Positions 1 through 5,255 are shown, counted from the first letter of the stretch. The stretch: 5,492 bases of DNA from an uncultured Erysipelotrichaceae bacterium (GCA_902797005.1 CADBRE010000041.1:1-5492); one strand, 5' to 3'. Translations and numbers: made by a program. Notes: generated from the letters alone by a model not told the origin.

Positions 1-825
1 AAATGATACAGTCGTATAAAGAACTGCCTGCATCGCTATAAACCTAAATATACTTACAGTTTCAAAACCAAATGACCTATAAACAAAGTAAGAAACCGAA
101 TAGAAGAATAATACTTGAATTAAAACTCTTATAAATGAGAAGAAAACCTCAATCTTATGATGTCTAATATAATTAGCGCCGTCATGGTATTTAACTAATC
201 CTTCTTCTAGTTTTAATTTAACGCTCTCTATATCTTTAACTTTTATAAACTTAAGAACTTTAATTGCTAGCTTTACTAGTTTTCTAGAAAGTCTTTTGGA
301 AAAGATACATATAAAGTAAACACTGACTACTACTAAACTAACAACAGTTCCTAGAAAGAATAGATATATTAGACTCCCGGGAATGACATTTGGATTTAAT
401 ATAAATGCAATTGTACTTAGTGAAACCGTGCATAACAAATAAGAACTAACTTCGAGTAGCAATGCCAATGCACTAGCGCTCGCTGGTATCTTTTCTTTAG
501 ACATATAGTATATTTCCGCAGGTTGCCCACCAGTAGCTGATGGAGTTATTGAACTAAAGAAAAAACCTATAAAAGTATATTTCAATGCTTTAAATATGCT
601 GATATGCTTATCAAAGTTTTTCAATATACTTTTAATATTAATAGATTCCATCAAAAAATACATAAACATACTAAGCACACCTAATAGAATGTAGTAAATA
701 TTAACATCTTTAAGAGCATCAAATATGCTTTTCATATCTTTATTGTTAAAAATAATAAAATATGTTGTAAGAGTAAGAATAATAAATAACAGAAGATTAA
801 TAATTCTTGATTTTGTGTTATTCAT
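1..825 (-). CDS. Flippase-like integral membrane protein (LPG synthase TM / UPF0104 family), 3' truncated by window edge
   Basis: Reads without a stop from ATG at 825 to the left edge (275 codons visible), so the C-terminus is missing; family members are usually somewhat over 300 residues. The signature is the motif ITPSATGGQPAEIYYM at about residues 93-108, the conserved P-S-x-T-G-G-Q-P-A core of the LPG-synthase transmembrane family (MprF N-terminal flippase domain, YbhN, AglD-like). Hydrophobic segments lie at roughly 9-28, 42-60, 82-96, 117-146, 150-175 and 225-250, with a basic cytosolic-type stretch at about 176-224. The start is supported by GGTGAT at 836-831, five bases upstream. Family members move or help modify membrane lipids; the substrate cannot be told from sequence. 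It is transcribed divergently from the carboxypeptidase-like/yvcK operon. There is no visible lysyl-transferase (MprF C-terminal) domain, but the end is not seen. Family call is firm, function is not. Confidence 0.88.
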   Translation of the reverse strand, partial: MNNTKSRIINLLLFIILTLTTYFIIFNNKDMKSIFDALKDVNIYYILLGVLSMFMYFLMESINIKSILKNFDKHISIFKALKYTFIGFFFSSITPSATGGQPAEIYYMSKEKIPASASALALLLEVSSYLLCTVSLSTIAFILNPNVIPGSLIYLFFLGTVVSLVVVSVYFICIFSKRLSRKLVKLAIKVLKFIKVKDIESVKLKLEEGLVKYHDGANYIRHHKIEVFFSFIRVLIQVLFFYSVSYFVYRSFGFETVSIFRFIAMQAVLYTTVSF

Positions 826-844
826 ATTTAATCACCGTATATAT

Positions 845-873
845 ATTTTAACAATTTAATAGATTTTATGCAA
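845..873 (-). promoter_or_regulatory. Promoter of the flippase-like gene
   Basis: On the minus strand, TTGCAT (873-868) and TAAAAT (850-845) are separated by exactly 17 bases, a plausible housekeeping sigma -35/-10 pair. The predicted start of transcription is near 838, which would give a leader of only about a dozen bases, with the GGTGAT ribosome site (836-831) close to its 5' end. The short leader is a caution; another, weaker upstream promoter is possible. Confidence 0.45.
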
Positions 874-917
874 TCACTTAAAAATAATTATTTTCTCAAA
901 ACTTTCACTTTTAAAAT

Positions 918-937
918 TATAACTATTTAGATATAAT
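918..937 (+). promoter_or_regulatory. Candidate -10 elements for the carboxypeptidase-like/yvcK operon
   Basis: Two overlapping-range candidates exist: TATAAC at 918-923 and a perfect TATAAT at 932-937. Neither has a good -35 box at 16-18 bases. The perfect TATAAT would start transcription at about 944, right on the AAGGAG ribosome site (944-949), leaving almost no leader; TATAAC would leave about 31 bases, which is more usual. I cannot decide between them. Confidence 0.35.
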
Positions 938-960
938 ATATATAAGGAGACGATAGTTAA

Positions 961-1911
961 ATGATAAAAAAACTTAATTATAAGAAAATCGGGGTTTTTG
1001 TAGGTTGTACTTTAGTAGCGGTTATAGCAATAACAATGTTTGTATCTAGTTTAGTTAAGACTTCTAATCTTAAGAAAACAACAGAATATAAACTAGAGAA
1101 AATAGGATATACTGAAAACGAGATAAATGTCATTAAAGATAAGCTAAATGAAGGGCAAATTAATGATATATTAAATAGTGAGTACAATATTGATTTAACT
1201 AAGTTTTTAAATGAAAAATATTTTATTTATGCTAATTTAACAAGATATTTAAACTACTATAGTGAGCATAAAGATTTAAATGTGTCTAATGTGGTTGCAA
1301 TAGTAAATGTAGGTGCGGATAGCCAGTGGTATAACAATGTAAAAAACACTGATGTTTCAAAAGGCGAGCTTATGCTTGTTAATAAGTTTAATGGGCTAAA
1401 CGAAGGATATGAGCCAGAGGACTTAAGAGAGATATCAGCCACATATGCTTATAGTGGTAACTATATAAGCGAGTCTATATATGATGATTTAACAGAAATG
1501 TTAGATGCAGCTAAAGATGCGGGATATACTTTGGTGGTTTCACAAGGATATCGTTCATATAAAGATCAATTAGATGCATACAAAGACATAGAAAACTATA
1601 GTAGCATGAGAGAAGCGGACGCAAGAGCTGCAAGAGCAGGACATAGTGAATATCAAACTGGTTTATCTATGCTAATCGAGCCATATAATAAAATTATTGA
1701 AGATGTTAGTAATAATGCAGAACACATTTGGCTTCTAGCAAATGCTCATAGATATGGGTTTATTTTAAGATATCCTGCTGGAACTGAAAACATAACTGGT
1801 TTTGCAAGTGAAGAGTGGAGATTTAGATATGTCGGAAGAGAGGCAGCTAGCACGATTAAAAGTGAAAATATTACTTTTGATGAATATTATGCATATTATA
1901 TAAATAAGTAA
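961..1911 (+). CDS. Membrane-anchored VanY-type D,D-carboxypeptidase homologue, predicted catalytically inactive
   Basis: 316 residues. AAGGAG at 944-949 lies 11 bases before the ATG. An N-terminal signal anchor at about residues 10-31 suggests an extracytoplasmic protein. Residues about 35-170 match the N-terminal extension common in Gram-positive members, including the LVNKFNGL...YEPEDL block. Residues about 171-308 are the M15B/VanY (PF02557-type) domain: QGYRSYKDQ (195-203), AGHSEYQTGLSMLIEP (226-241), YGFILRYP, and EEWRFRYVG (284-292). Active members trim D-Ala from peptidoglycan stems using zinc held by SxHxxGxAxD and ExxH. Here the ligand positions read Tyr231, Leu238 and Arg287 instead of His, Asp, His; the general-base position Glu284 and Arg198 of the substrate-contact motif GYRS remain. 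The frame is open and the rest of the domain intact, so this looks like a maintained pseudoenzyme, perhaps a wall-binding or regulatory protein, rather than a decayed gene. It is followed after 13 bases by yvcK in the same operon. Confidence 0.9.
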   Translation: MIKKLNYKKIGVFVGCTLVAVIAITMFVSSLVKTSNLKKTTEYKLEKIGYTENEINVIKDKLNEGQINDILNSEYNIDLTKFLNEKYFIYANLTRYLNYYSEHKDLNVSNVVAIVNVGADSQWYNNVKNTDVSKGELMLVNKFNGLNEGYEPEDLREISATYAYSGNYISESIYDDLTEMLDAAKDAGYTLVVSQGYRSYKDQLDAYKDIENYSSMREADARAARAGHSEYQTGLSMLIEPYNKIIEDVSNNAEHIWLLANAHRYGFILRYPAGTENITGFASEEWRFRYVGREAASTIKSENITFDEYYAYYINK

Positions 1912-1916
1912 GGGAG
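1910..1916 (+). promoter_or_regulatory. Ribosome binding site that sets the yvcK start
   Basis: AAGGGAG overlaps the stop codon (1909-1911) of the upstream gene. It is eight bases from the ATG at 1925 but only two bases from an in-frame TTG at 1919, so ATG 1925 is the credible start. The overlap with the upstream stop suggests translational coupling of the two genes. Confidence 0.75.
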
Positions 1917-1924
1917 TTTTGATA

Positions 1925-2863
1925 ATGAACAAAGTAGTAGTAATTGGTGGAGGGAATGGACAGTCCACTTTAGTAAAAGGATTAAAGAAGTTTCCTCTTG
2001 ATATAACAGCTATAGTAACAGTAGCTGATAACGGAAGAAGTACGGGCAGGTTGAGAAAAGAGTTCCATACCCCAGCGGTAGGGGATGTAAGAAGAGTATT
2101 AGTCGCACTCGCCGAAACGGAACCTTTAGTAGAAAAATTATTTAACTACACATTTGACACAACTAGTGATTTAAACGGACATAAACTTGGTAATCTAATA
2201 CTTACAGGCGCAACAGAAATAACAGGCAGCTTAACTGAAGGAGTAGAATCTTTATCTAAAGTTTTTAACCTTAAAGGAAAAGTGATACCACTAACTGAAG
2301 ACTATGTAACATTAGTTGCTAAGATGGATGATGGAACTATAATTGAAGGAGAAGAAGAAATAACTTTTGCTAACAAACGCATAGAAAAAGTTTATTATAA
2401 AGAAGAACCAAGCATTAATATATCTGCAATTAATTCTATTAAAGAAGCAGATGCCATTGTACTCTCTATGGGTAGTTTATTTACAAGCATAATACCTAAT
2501 TTAATAAGTAAGGATATTATAGATGCAATAGATAGTTCAAAAGCAAAGATTATATATGTATCTAATATGATGACCCAGCCAGGAGAAACAGATAATTTTA
2601 CAGTTAGTGATCATGTTAACTTACTTAATTCATATTTAGGCAAAAGAAAAATTGACACTGTAATAGTTAATAATAAAACTATTGATTTAGAATTAATAGA
2701 AAGATATAAAGTTAGTGAACAAAAAGATCAAGTAGTAACAGATTACGAAAATCTAAAAGATATAAATGTTGTAGAAGATGATTTATTTATAGTTGAAAAT
2801 AAATTGATAAGACATGATTCGTTAAAACTAGCTTTCAACATATTTGCAGAAATATACAAATAA
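1925..2863 (+). CDS. yvcK: YvcK family protein (CofD-like, UDP-sugar binding, gluconeogenesis/cell shape factor)
   Basis: 312 residues from ATG 1925, close to the usual 310-330. Rossmann-type nucleotide motif VVVIGGGNGQSTL (4-16), then VTVADNGRSTGRLRKEF (31-47), GDVRRVLVALAETEP (53-67), GHKLGNLILTGATEITGS, SMGSLFTSIIPNL (181-193) and NMMTQPGETDNF (214-225), all in the order expected for YvcK. In Bacillus subtilis YvcK is needed for growth on gluconeogenic carbon sources and normal shape, binds UDP-sugars and affects placement of a penicillin-binding protein; homologues affect wall integrity in other Gram-positives. It is cytosolic. Departures from the usual motifs are N11/Q13 in the glycine loop, R38 where the second Gly of DGGS or NGGS is usual, GDVRR for GDIRN, and SMGSL for GPGSL. 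The usual partners rapZ and whiA are absent on both sides; instead it is second in an operon with a wall carboxypeptidase homologue. Family assignment is firm; the exact ligand is not known. Confidence 0.93.
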   Translation: MNKVVVIGGGNGQSTLVKGLKKFPLDITAIVTVADNGRSTGRLRKEFHTPAVGDVRRVLVALAETEPLVEKLFNYTFDTTSDLNGHKLGNLILTGATEITGSLTEGVESLSKVFNLKGKVIPLTEDYVTLVAKMDDGTIIEGEEEITFANKRIEKVYYKEEPSINISAINSIKEADAIVLSMGSLFTSIIPNLISKDIIDAIDSSKAKIIYVSNMMTQPGETDNFTVSDHVNLLNSYLGKRKIDTVIVNNKTIDLELIERYKVSEQKDQVVTDYENLKDINVVEDDLFIVENKLIRHDSLKLAFNIFAEIYK

Positions 2864-2893
2864 AAATAGCCATTCTTATAATGACTATTTTTT
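2862..2893. terminator. Bidirectional intrinsic terminator between convergent genes
   Basis: AAAAATAG (2862-2869) pairs with CTATTTTT (2885-2892), and after one C/A mismatch CATT (2871-2874) pairs with AATG (2880-2883) around a five-base loop. The plus-strand reading ends in a T run (TTTTTTCTT) and the minus-strand reading in TTTTTATTT, so one hairpin serves yvcK and the convergent DUF2974 gene. The stop codons of both genes lie inside the outer stem. Confidence 0.8.
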
Positions 2894-3916
2894 CTTAGAT
2901 CCTTTTATCATTGCTGATACAATAGTAATAATATATTTTGTTGTTTCTTTATCTGCACCAGATATTCCTTTATAAATATCCAAAAAGTCTTTAAGTTTAA
3001 TATTTACTTTAGAAGAGTATTCCTTTTTTATTGATTTAAAAGCCATTTCCATAGTTTCTCTAACTTTATCATAATCTAAGTTTTCTATCTTTTTTGTAGA
3101 AGATATGTGAAGCTCTTTTGAGAATAGTGATAGTTTTCCAATAACGAAATGTTCTCCAAATACATTCCATGAAGTAGGAAAGTGTACATTTATTCCTAAT
3201 TCATTAGTAGTAACAACATTTAAATTATCACTGTACATAAGCACTCCGACATAAGATGTCTCTGGAACAATATTAATAAGCTTATCCTTAACTCTTAAAT
3301 ACTTTTCTGATTCAAACTCTGTCTTTCTAAGTCCTGGCCCATCAAAGTTATGTATCTCTTTAATTTTCCTGAATTTCCAATCATTAATTTCCATCGAGCT
3401 TACTAAAGCCAAGTTACCTCCTTTAGAATGACCACAAACATAAACATCTTTATCAAATATATCGATATGCGCATTTAAATAATTAATAGCTAAAGTATGA
3501 GTATAAGTTGGATAATCATATGCTAGTCTAAAGTTTTCTTGCCAACCTATAAGGCATCCATCTGAACCTTTAAAACTTACTATTTTAGTTTTTCCAATTT
3601 TAAAAGTCATTGCACCAAATTGTGTCTTAGCATTTACTTTATCAGTATAATCTATTATTTTTAAATCTTTATATCTCTTAGTGCCAACAAGCATTCTAAG
3701 CATTCTTTTAACTCTAGGTGTCATAAGATCAGATCTATCAAAAGTGTCTTTTTTATTTATCTCATCATTTAGATATTCCAAATCTTTAGGAGTGTGAAAC
3801 TCTTTAATAGGTGAGTAAACAATACAGGAACATATTAAGTCATCCATAATATTCCATTTTACATTCTCTAAAGTCGTATCTTTATAATAATTGATATAGT
3901 CATAAATATTATACAT
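2885..3916 (-). CDS. DUF2974 / Mbeg1-like alpha/beta-hydrolase
   Basis: 343 residues, a usual length for the family, with ATG at 3916 preceded by AAGGAGTGAT (3929-3920). Landmarks in order: the N-terminal block NIMDDLICSCIVY (22-34), FKGSDGCLIGWQENF (115-129), the nucleophile elbow GHSKGGNLA (162-170) with Ser164, NFDGPG (190-195), VPETSYVGVLM (217-227), and a VHFPTSWNVFG block (244-254) whose His245 sits where family members have QHD, so it is the candidate catalytic histidine. The Asp of the triad is not certain; Asp192 is one option. The fold is a serine hydrolase of the lipase/esterase type; the natural substrate of this family is not established. No signal peptide or membrane segment is seen, so it is probably cytosolic. 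It is monocistronic: own promoter at 3997-3969 and a terminator shared with yvcK. Confidence 0.88.
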   Translation of the reverse strand: MYNIYDYINYYKDTTLENVKWNIMDDLICSCIVYSPIKEFHTPKDLEYLNDEINKKDTFDRSDLMTPRVKRMLRMLVGTKRYKDLKIIDYTDKVNAKTQFGAMTFKIGKTKIVSFKGSDGCLIGWQENFRLAYDYPTYTHTLAINYLNAHIDIFDKDVYVCGHSKGGNLALVSSMEINDWKFRKIKEIHNFDGPGLRKTEFESEKYLRVKDKLINIVPETSYVGVLMYSDNLNVVTTNELGINVHFPTSWNVFGEHFVIGKLSLFSKELHISSTKKIENLDYDKVRETMEMAFKSIKKEYSSKVNIKLKDFLDIYKGISGADKETTKYIITIVSAMIKGSKKK

Positions 3917-3939
3917 ATAATCACTCCTTAAAAATATAT

Positions 3940-3951
3940 GACTTAAAAGTC
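3940..3951. repeat. Short dyad in the hydrolase 5' leader
   Basis: GACTT and AAGTC separated by TT form a 12-bp perfect dyad between the predicted transcription start and the ribosome site of the DUF2974 gene. The two-base centre is too tight for an RNA hairpin, so if it matters it is more likely a protein site. It may be chance in AT-rich DNA. Confidence 0.25.
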
Positions 3952-3968
3952 TATCTTACTTTTATTAA

Positions 3969-3997
3969 ATTATACAACATAATCTTTATATTTTCTA
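3969..3997 (-). promoter_or_regulatory. Promoter of the DUF2974 hydrolase gene
   Basis: Minus-strand TAGAAA (3997-3992, four of six to TTGACA) and a perfect TATAAT (3974-3969) are 17 bases apart. Transcription would begin near 3962, giving a leader of about 46 bases. That leader contains the dyad GACTT-TT-AAGTC (3951-3940). Confidence 0.6.
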
Positions 3998-4002
3998 TAA
4001 GA

Positions 4003-4031
4003 TAAATAAAAAAGTCTGCAAACGCAGACTT
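4003..4031 (-). terminator. Intrinsic terminator of the tRNA-Ala unit
   Basis: AAGTCTGC (4012-4019) and GCAGACTT (4024-4031) form a perfect 8-bp stem with a four-base loop. On the minus strand the stem is followed by TTTTATTTATC-type sequence down to about 4003, so it terminates transcription coming from the tRNA gene about 12 bases after the CCA end. It also lies just upstream of the hydrolase promoter and insulates it. Confidence 0.88.
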
Positions 4032-4043
4032 AATATACTTAAT

Positions 4044-4120
4044 TGGTGGAGAATGTGGGACTTGAACCCGCGACCCCCTGCGTGCAAGGCAGGTGCTCTA
4101 GCCAACTGAGCTAATTCCCC
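4044..4120 (-). tRNA. tRNA-Ala (anticodon UGC)
   Basis: The 77-base minus-strand cloverleaf is complete: acceptor GGGGAAT/ATTCTCC, D arm GCTC/GAGC, anticodon stem CCTGC/GCAGG with loop CTTGCAC (anticodon TGC), T loop TTCAAGT, and an encoded 3' ACCA. The acceptor contains G3-U70, the identity signal read by alanyl-tRNA synthetase, so the alanine call is independent of the anticodon. One oddity: the T stem is GCGGG against CCCAC, leaving a C50-A64 mismatch (plus-strand positions 4070 and 4056). It is a single-gene transcription unit with its own promoter (4184-4157) and terminator (4031-4003), not part of an rRNA spacer or tRNA cluster in this window. Confidence 0.97.
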
Positions 4121-4131
4121 AAAAAGTAGGC

Positions 4132-4148
4132 ACTTGATCAAATCAAGT
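4132..4148. repeat. Perfect inverted repeat in the tRNA-Ala leader
   Basis: ACTTGAT (4132-4138) and ATCAAGT (4142-4148) are separated by three bases. Relative to the tRNA promoter the element begins essentially at the predicted start of transcription (about 4150), so it is either a 5' hairpin of the tRNA precursor or a double-stranded operator overlapping the start site. The same ACTTG-N7-CAAGT spacing recurs at 5341-5357. Confidence 0.5.
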
Positions 4149-4156
4149 AAAATGAG

Positions 4157-4184
4157 TTTATCACAAAATGCGGGTATAAGTCAA
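4157..4184 (-). promoter_or_regulatory. Promoter of tRNA-Ala
   Basis: Minus-strand TTGACT (4184-4179) and GATAAA (4162-4157) are 16 bases apart, and the -10 is preceded by TGT, an extended -10 feature. The start of transcription would be near 4150, leaving about 30 bases of 5' leader. It is back to back with the mraZ promoter, whose -35 begins at 4212. Confidence 0.65.
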
Positions 4185-4211
4185 TAAGTTTTATTAACTT
4201 TTTTTATAAAG

Positions 4212-4240
4212 TTGACATTTCGTACCTAATATGGTATAAT
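4212..4240 (+). promoter_or_regulatory. Perfect-consensus promoter of mraZ
   Basis: TTGACA (4212-4217), a spacer of exactly 17 bases, and TATAAT (4235-4240): both boxes match the housekeeping sigma consensus completely. Transcription would begin at A4247, about 18 bases before the mraZ ATG. A TGG run in the spacer (4232-4234) and another at 4252-4254, just after the start site, are 20 bp apart and are candidates for MraZ self-binding. Confidence 0.85.
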
Positions 4241-4264
4241 TTAACTACTAATGGGGGAAATAAT

Positions 4265-4687
4265 ATGTTTACGGGAACTTTTGAAGTTAAAGTAGATGAT
4301 AAGAACAGGGTTTTCATTCCTGCTCAATTTAGACATGAAATAACAAATCAATTAATGATAACATTTATTGATCCAGACTTAATAATAATATTTGAAGATG
4401 ATAATAATTCTTTAATTGCAAGTTTACCAGAAGAAAAGAAAACACCAAAAGTAATAGATTATATGGCAGGACAAACATATAAAGTAAACATTGATGGTCA
4501 AGGAAGAATGCTTATTCCTAGTCGTGGAAAATTGTTTGGGTCTAATATAAAAGGTACAGCTTACATAGTTGGTTTTGGTAATATGTTGAAGCTTTACAGC
4601 CAAAAGGCATATTTGATTGAGTACAAAAAACAAATTGAGGAAATGAAAAAACTAGAAATAGGAGAGAGTCTAAGGAGATTGCCTTAA
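4265..4687 (+). CDS. mraZ: MraZ, AbrB/SpoVT-fold transcriptional regulator
   Basis: 140 residues, near the family's usual 140-150. Two tandem swapped-hairpin AbrB-like repeats are visible: DDKNRVFIPAQFR (11-23) and DGQGRMLIPSRGK (77-89), each with the D-x-x-x-R...IP signature; the first has Asn14 where Gly is usual. The N-terminus MFTGTFE and the block AYIVGFGNMLKLYS (99-112) are typical. The start is ATG 4265 with GGGGGA at 4253-4258, a rather weak ribosome site. MraZ binds DNA repeats upstream of its own gene and regulates the division/cell wall (dcw) cluster that it normally heads, with rsmH directly after it. Here rsmH does not follow: the gene ends inside its own terminator hairpin (4661-4701) and is succeeded by an unrelated gene. 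Identity as MraZ is likely; whether it still controls distant dcw genes cannot be seen here. Confidence 0.9.
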   Translation: MFTGTFEVKVDDKNRVFIPAQFRHEITNQLMITFIDPDLIIIFEDDNNSLIASLPEEKKTPKVIDYMAGQTYKVNIDGQGRMLIPSRGKLFGSNIKGTAYIVGFGNMLKLYSQKAYLIEYKKQIEEMKKLEIGESLRRLP

Positions 4688-4701
4688 CTCTCTTTAATTT
4701 T
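4661..4701 (+). terminator. Intrinsic terminator overlapping the 3' end of mraZ
   Basis: AGAGAGT (4663-4669) pairs with ACTCTCT (4687-4693); after a bulged C4670, TAAGG (4671-4675) pairs with CCTTA (4682-4686) around loop AGATTG. Two G-U pairs can extend the base. The stem is followed by TTAATTTT. The last codons and stop codon (4685-4687) of mraZ are within the hairpin. The T run is interrupted, so leakage is possible. Confidence 0.75.
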
Positions 4702-4712
4702 GGAAAAATATT

Positions 4713-4721
4713 TGTTATACT
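4713..4721 (+). promoter_or_regulatory. Extended -10 promoter of the transglutaminase-like gene
   Basis: TGT-TATACT (4713-4721) is an extended -10 element; the -35 region is weak (TTTAAT at 4693-4698 with a 17-base spacer). Transcription would begin at about 4728, immediately at the GTG that opens the reading frame, so the mRNA would have no leader (GTG start) or about nine bases (ATG 4737). Confidence 0.5.
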
Positions 4722-4736
4722 AAAATTGTGATTAAT

Positions 4737-5255
4737 ATGAAAAGCGAGTTTAGAGAAAAATTATTGAATAGCAATAGTGAGTTTAAAACTATATTTGAAG
4801 AATTACTAAATGATGGAAAGATAAACGAGTTTTCTGACCGTCTATGGGATATTATTAGAAGAGATAGAACAGCAATAAGAATTAATAGGGAACCTTTAGC
4901 TTTTAAAGATTTATTCCATCAAAATCTTACTGAGGGAAGATGCAGAACTTGTGCATATGAATTAGTACTTCTACTTGATAAGTTTGGAATATATAGTGAA
5001 GCTGTGAGATGCATTAATACTTATTTAAAGGGTACTGAAGGATCTTCTTATGGTGGTCACTACTACGTAGAAGCACATTTTAAAGATGAAGTGTTATGTA
5101 TAGATACTTCTTTAGTAGTAACAGGTAGTGAAGAAGCATTTAAGTCACTTGGACATATAATTTTAAAGAAGTATGACATAGATACATTATTTAAAGAGAA
5201 TCCCGAATTAATTGATTATTATGATGAAATGATAATAAATAAAACCGGTATTTAA
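4737..5255 (+). CDS. Small cytosolic protein with transglutaminase-like Cys-His-Asp signature
   Basis: 172 residues from ATG 4737; an in-frame GTG at 4728 would add three residues. Neither start has a normal ribosome site, though GTGAT (4728-4732) lies just before the ATG. No named family was recognised with certainty, but the core reads like a transglutaminase/papain-type fold: GRCRTCAYELVLLLDKFGI (67-85) resembles the nucleophile helix G-x-C-R-x-x-A...L-L...G-I, with Cys69 as candidate nucleophile; GGHYYVEA (106-113) supplies His108 before a beta strand; and LCIDTS (120-125) supplies Asp123 in the position of the family's D-P-T. The acidic, helical N-terminus (1-60) is unassigned. No signal peptide or membrane segment is present. 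It follows mraZ but is separated by a terminator and has its own -10 element. It could be a cysteine protease, an amidase or a non-catalytic relative; the fold inference is moderate and the function unknown. Confidence 0.82.
   Translation: MKSEFREKLLNSNSEFKTIFEELLNDGKINEFSDRLWDIIRRDRTAIRINREPLAFKDLFHQNLTEGRCRTCAYELVLLLDKFGIYSEAVRCINTYLKGTEGSSYGGHYYVEAHFKDEVLCIDTSLVVTGSEEAFKSLGHIILKKYDIDTLFKENPELIDYYDEMIINKTGI

Noticed and set aside
978..1442. Minus-strand reading frames inside the carboxypeptidase-like gene
   Set aside because: They lie opposite a well-supported gene, have no ribosome site or recognisable motif, and read as low-complexity Ser/Leu/Phe-rich translation of the antisense strand.
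1919..1924. TTG at 1919 as the yvcK start
   Set aside because: It lies only two bases from AAGGGAG and adds residues before the conserved MNKVVVIGGG start; ATG 1925 has proper spacing.
1765..1968. Minus-strand frame spanning the carboxypeptidase-like/yvcK junction
   Set aside because: It crosses the coupled gene junction and the yvcK ribosome site and has no family features.
4132..4148. Leader inverted repeat as a terminator for incoming transcription
   Set aside because: On neither strand is the stem followed directly by a T run; the TTTTT near 4121-4125 is six bases away and just ahead of the mature tRNA.
4424..4633. Minus-strand frame within mraZ
   Set aside because: It is the antisense of a clear MraZ coding sequence.
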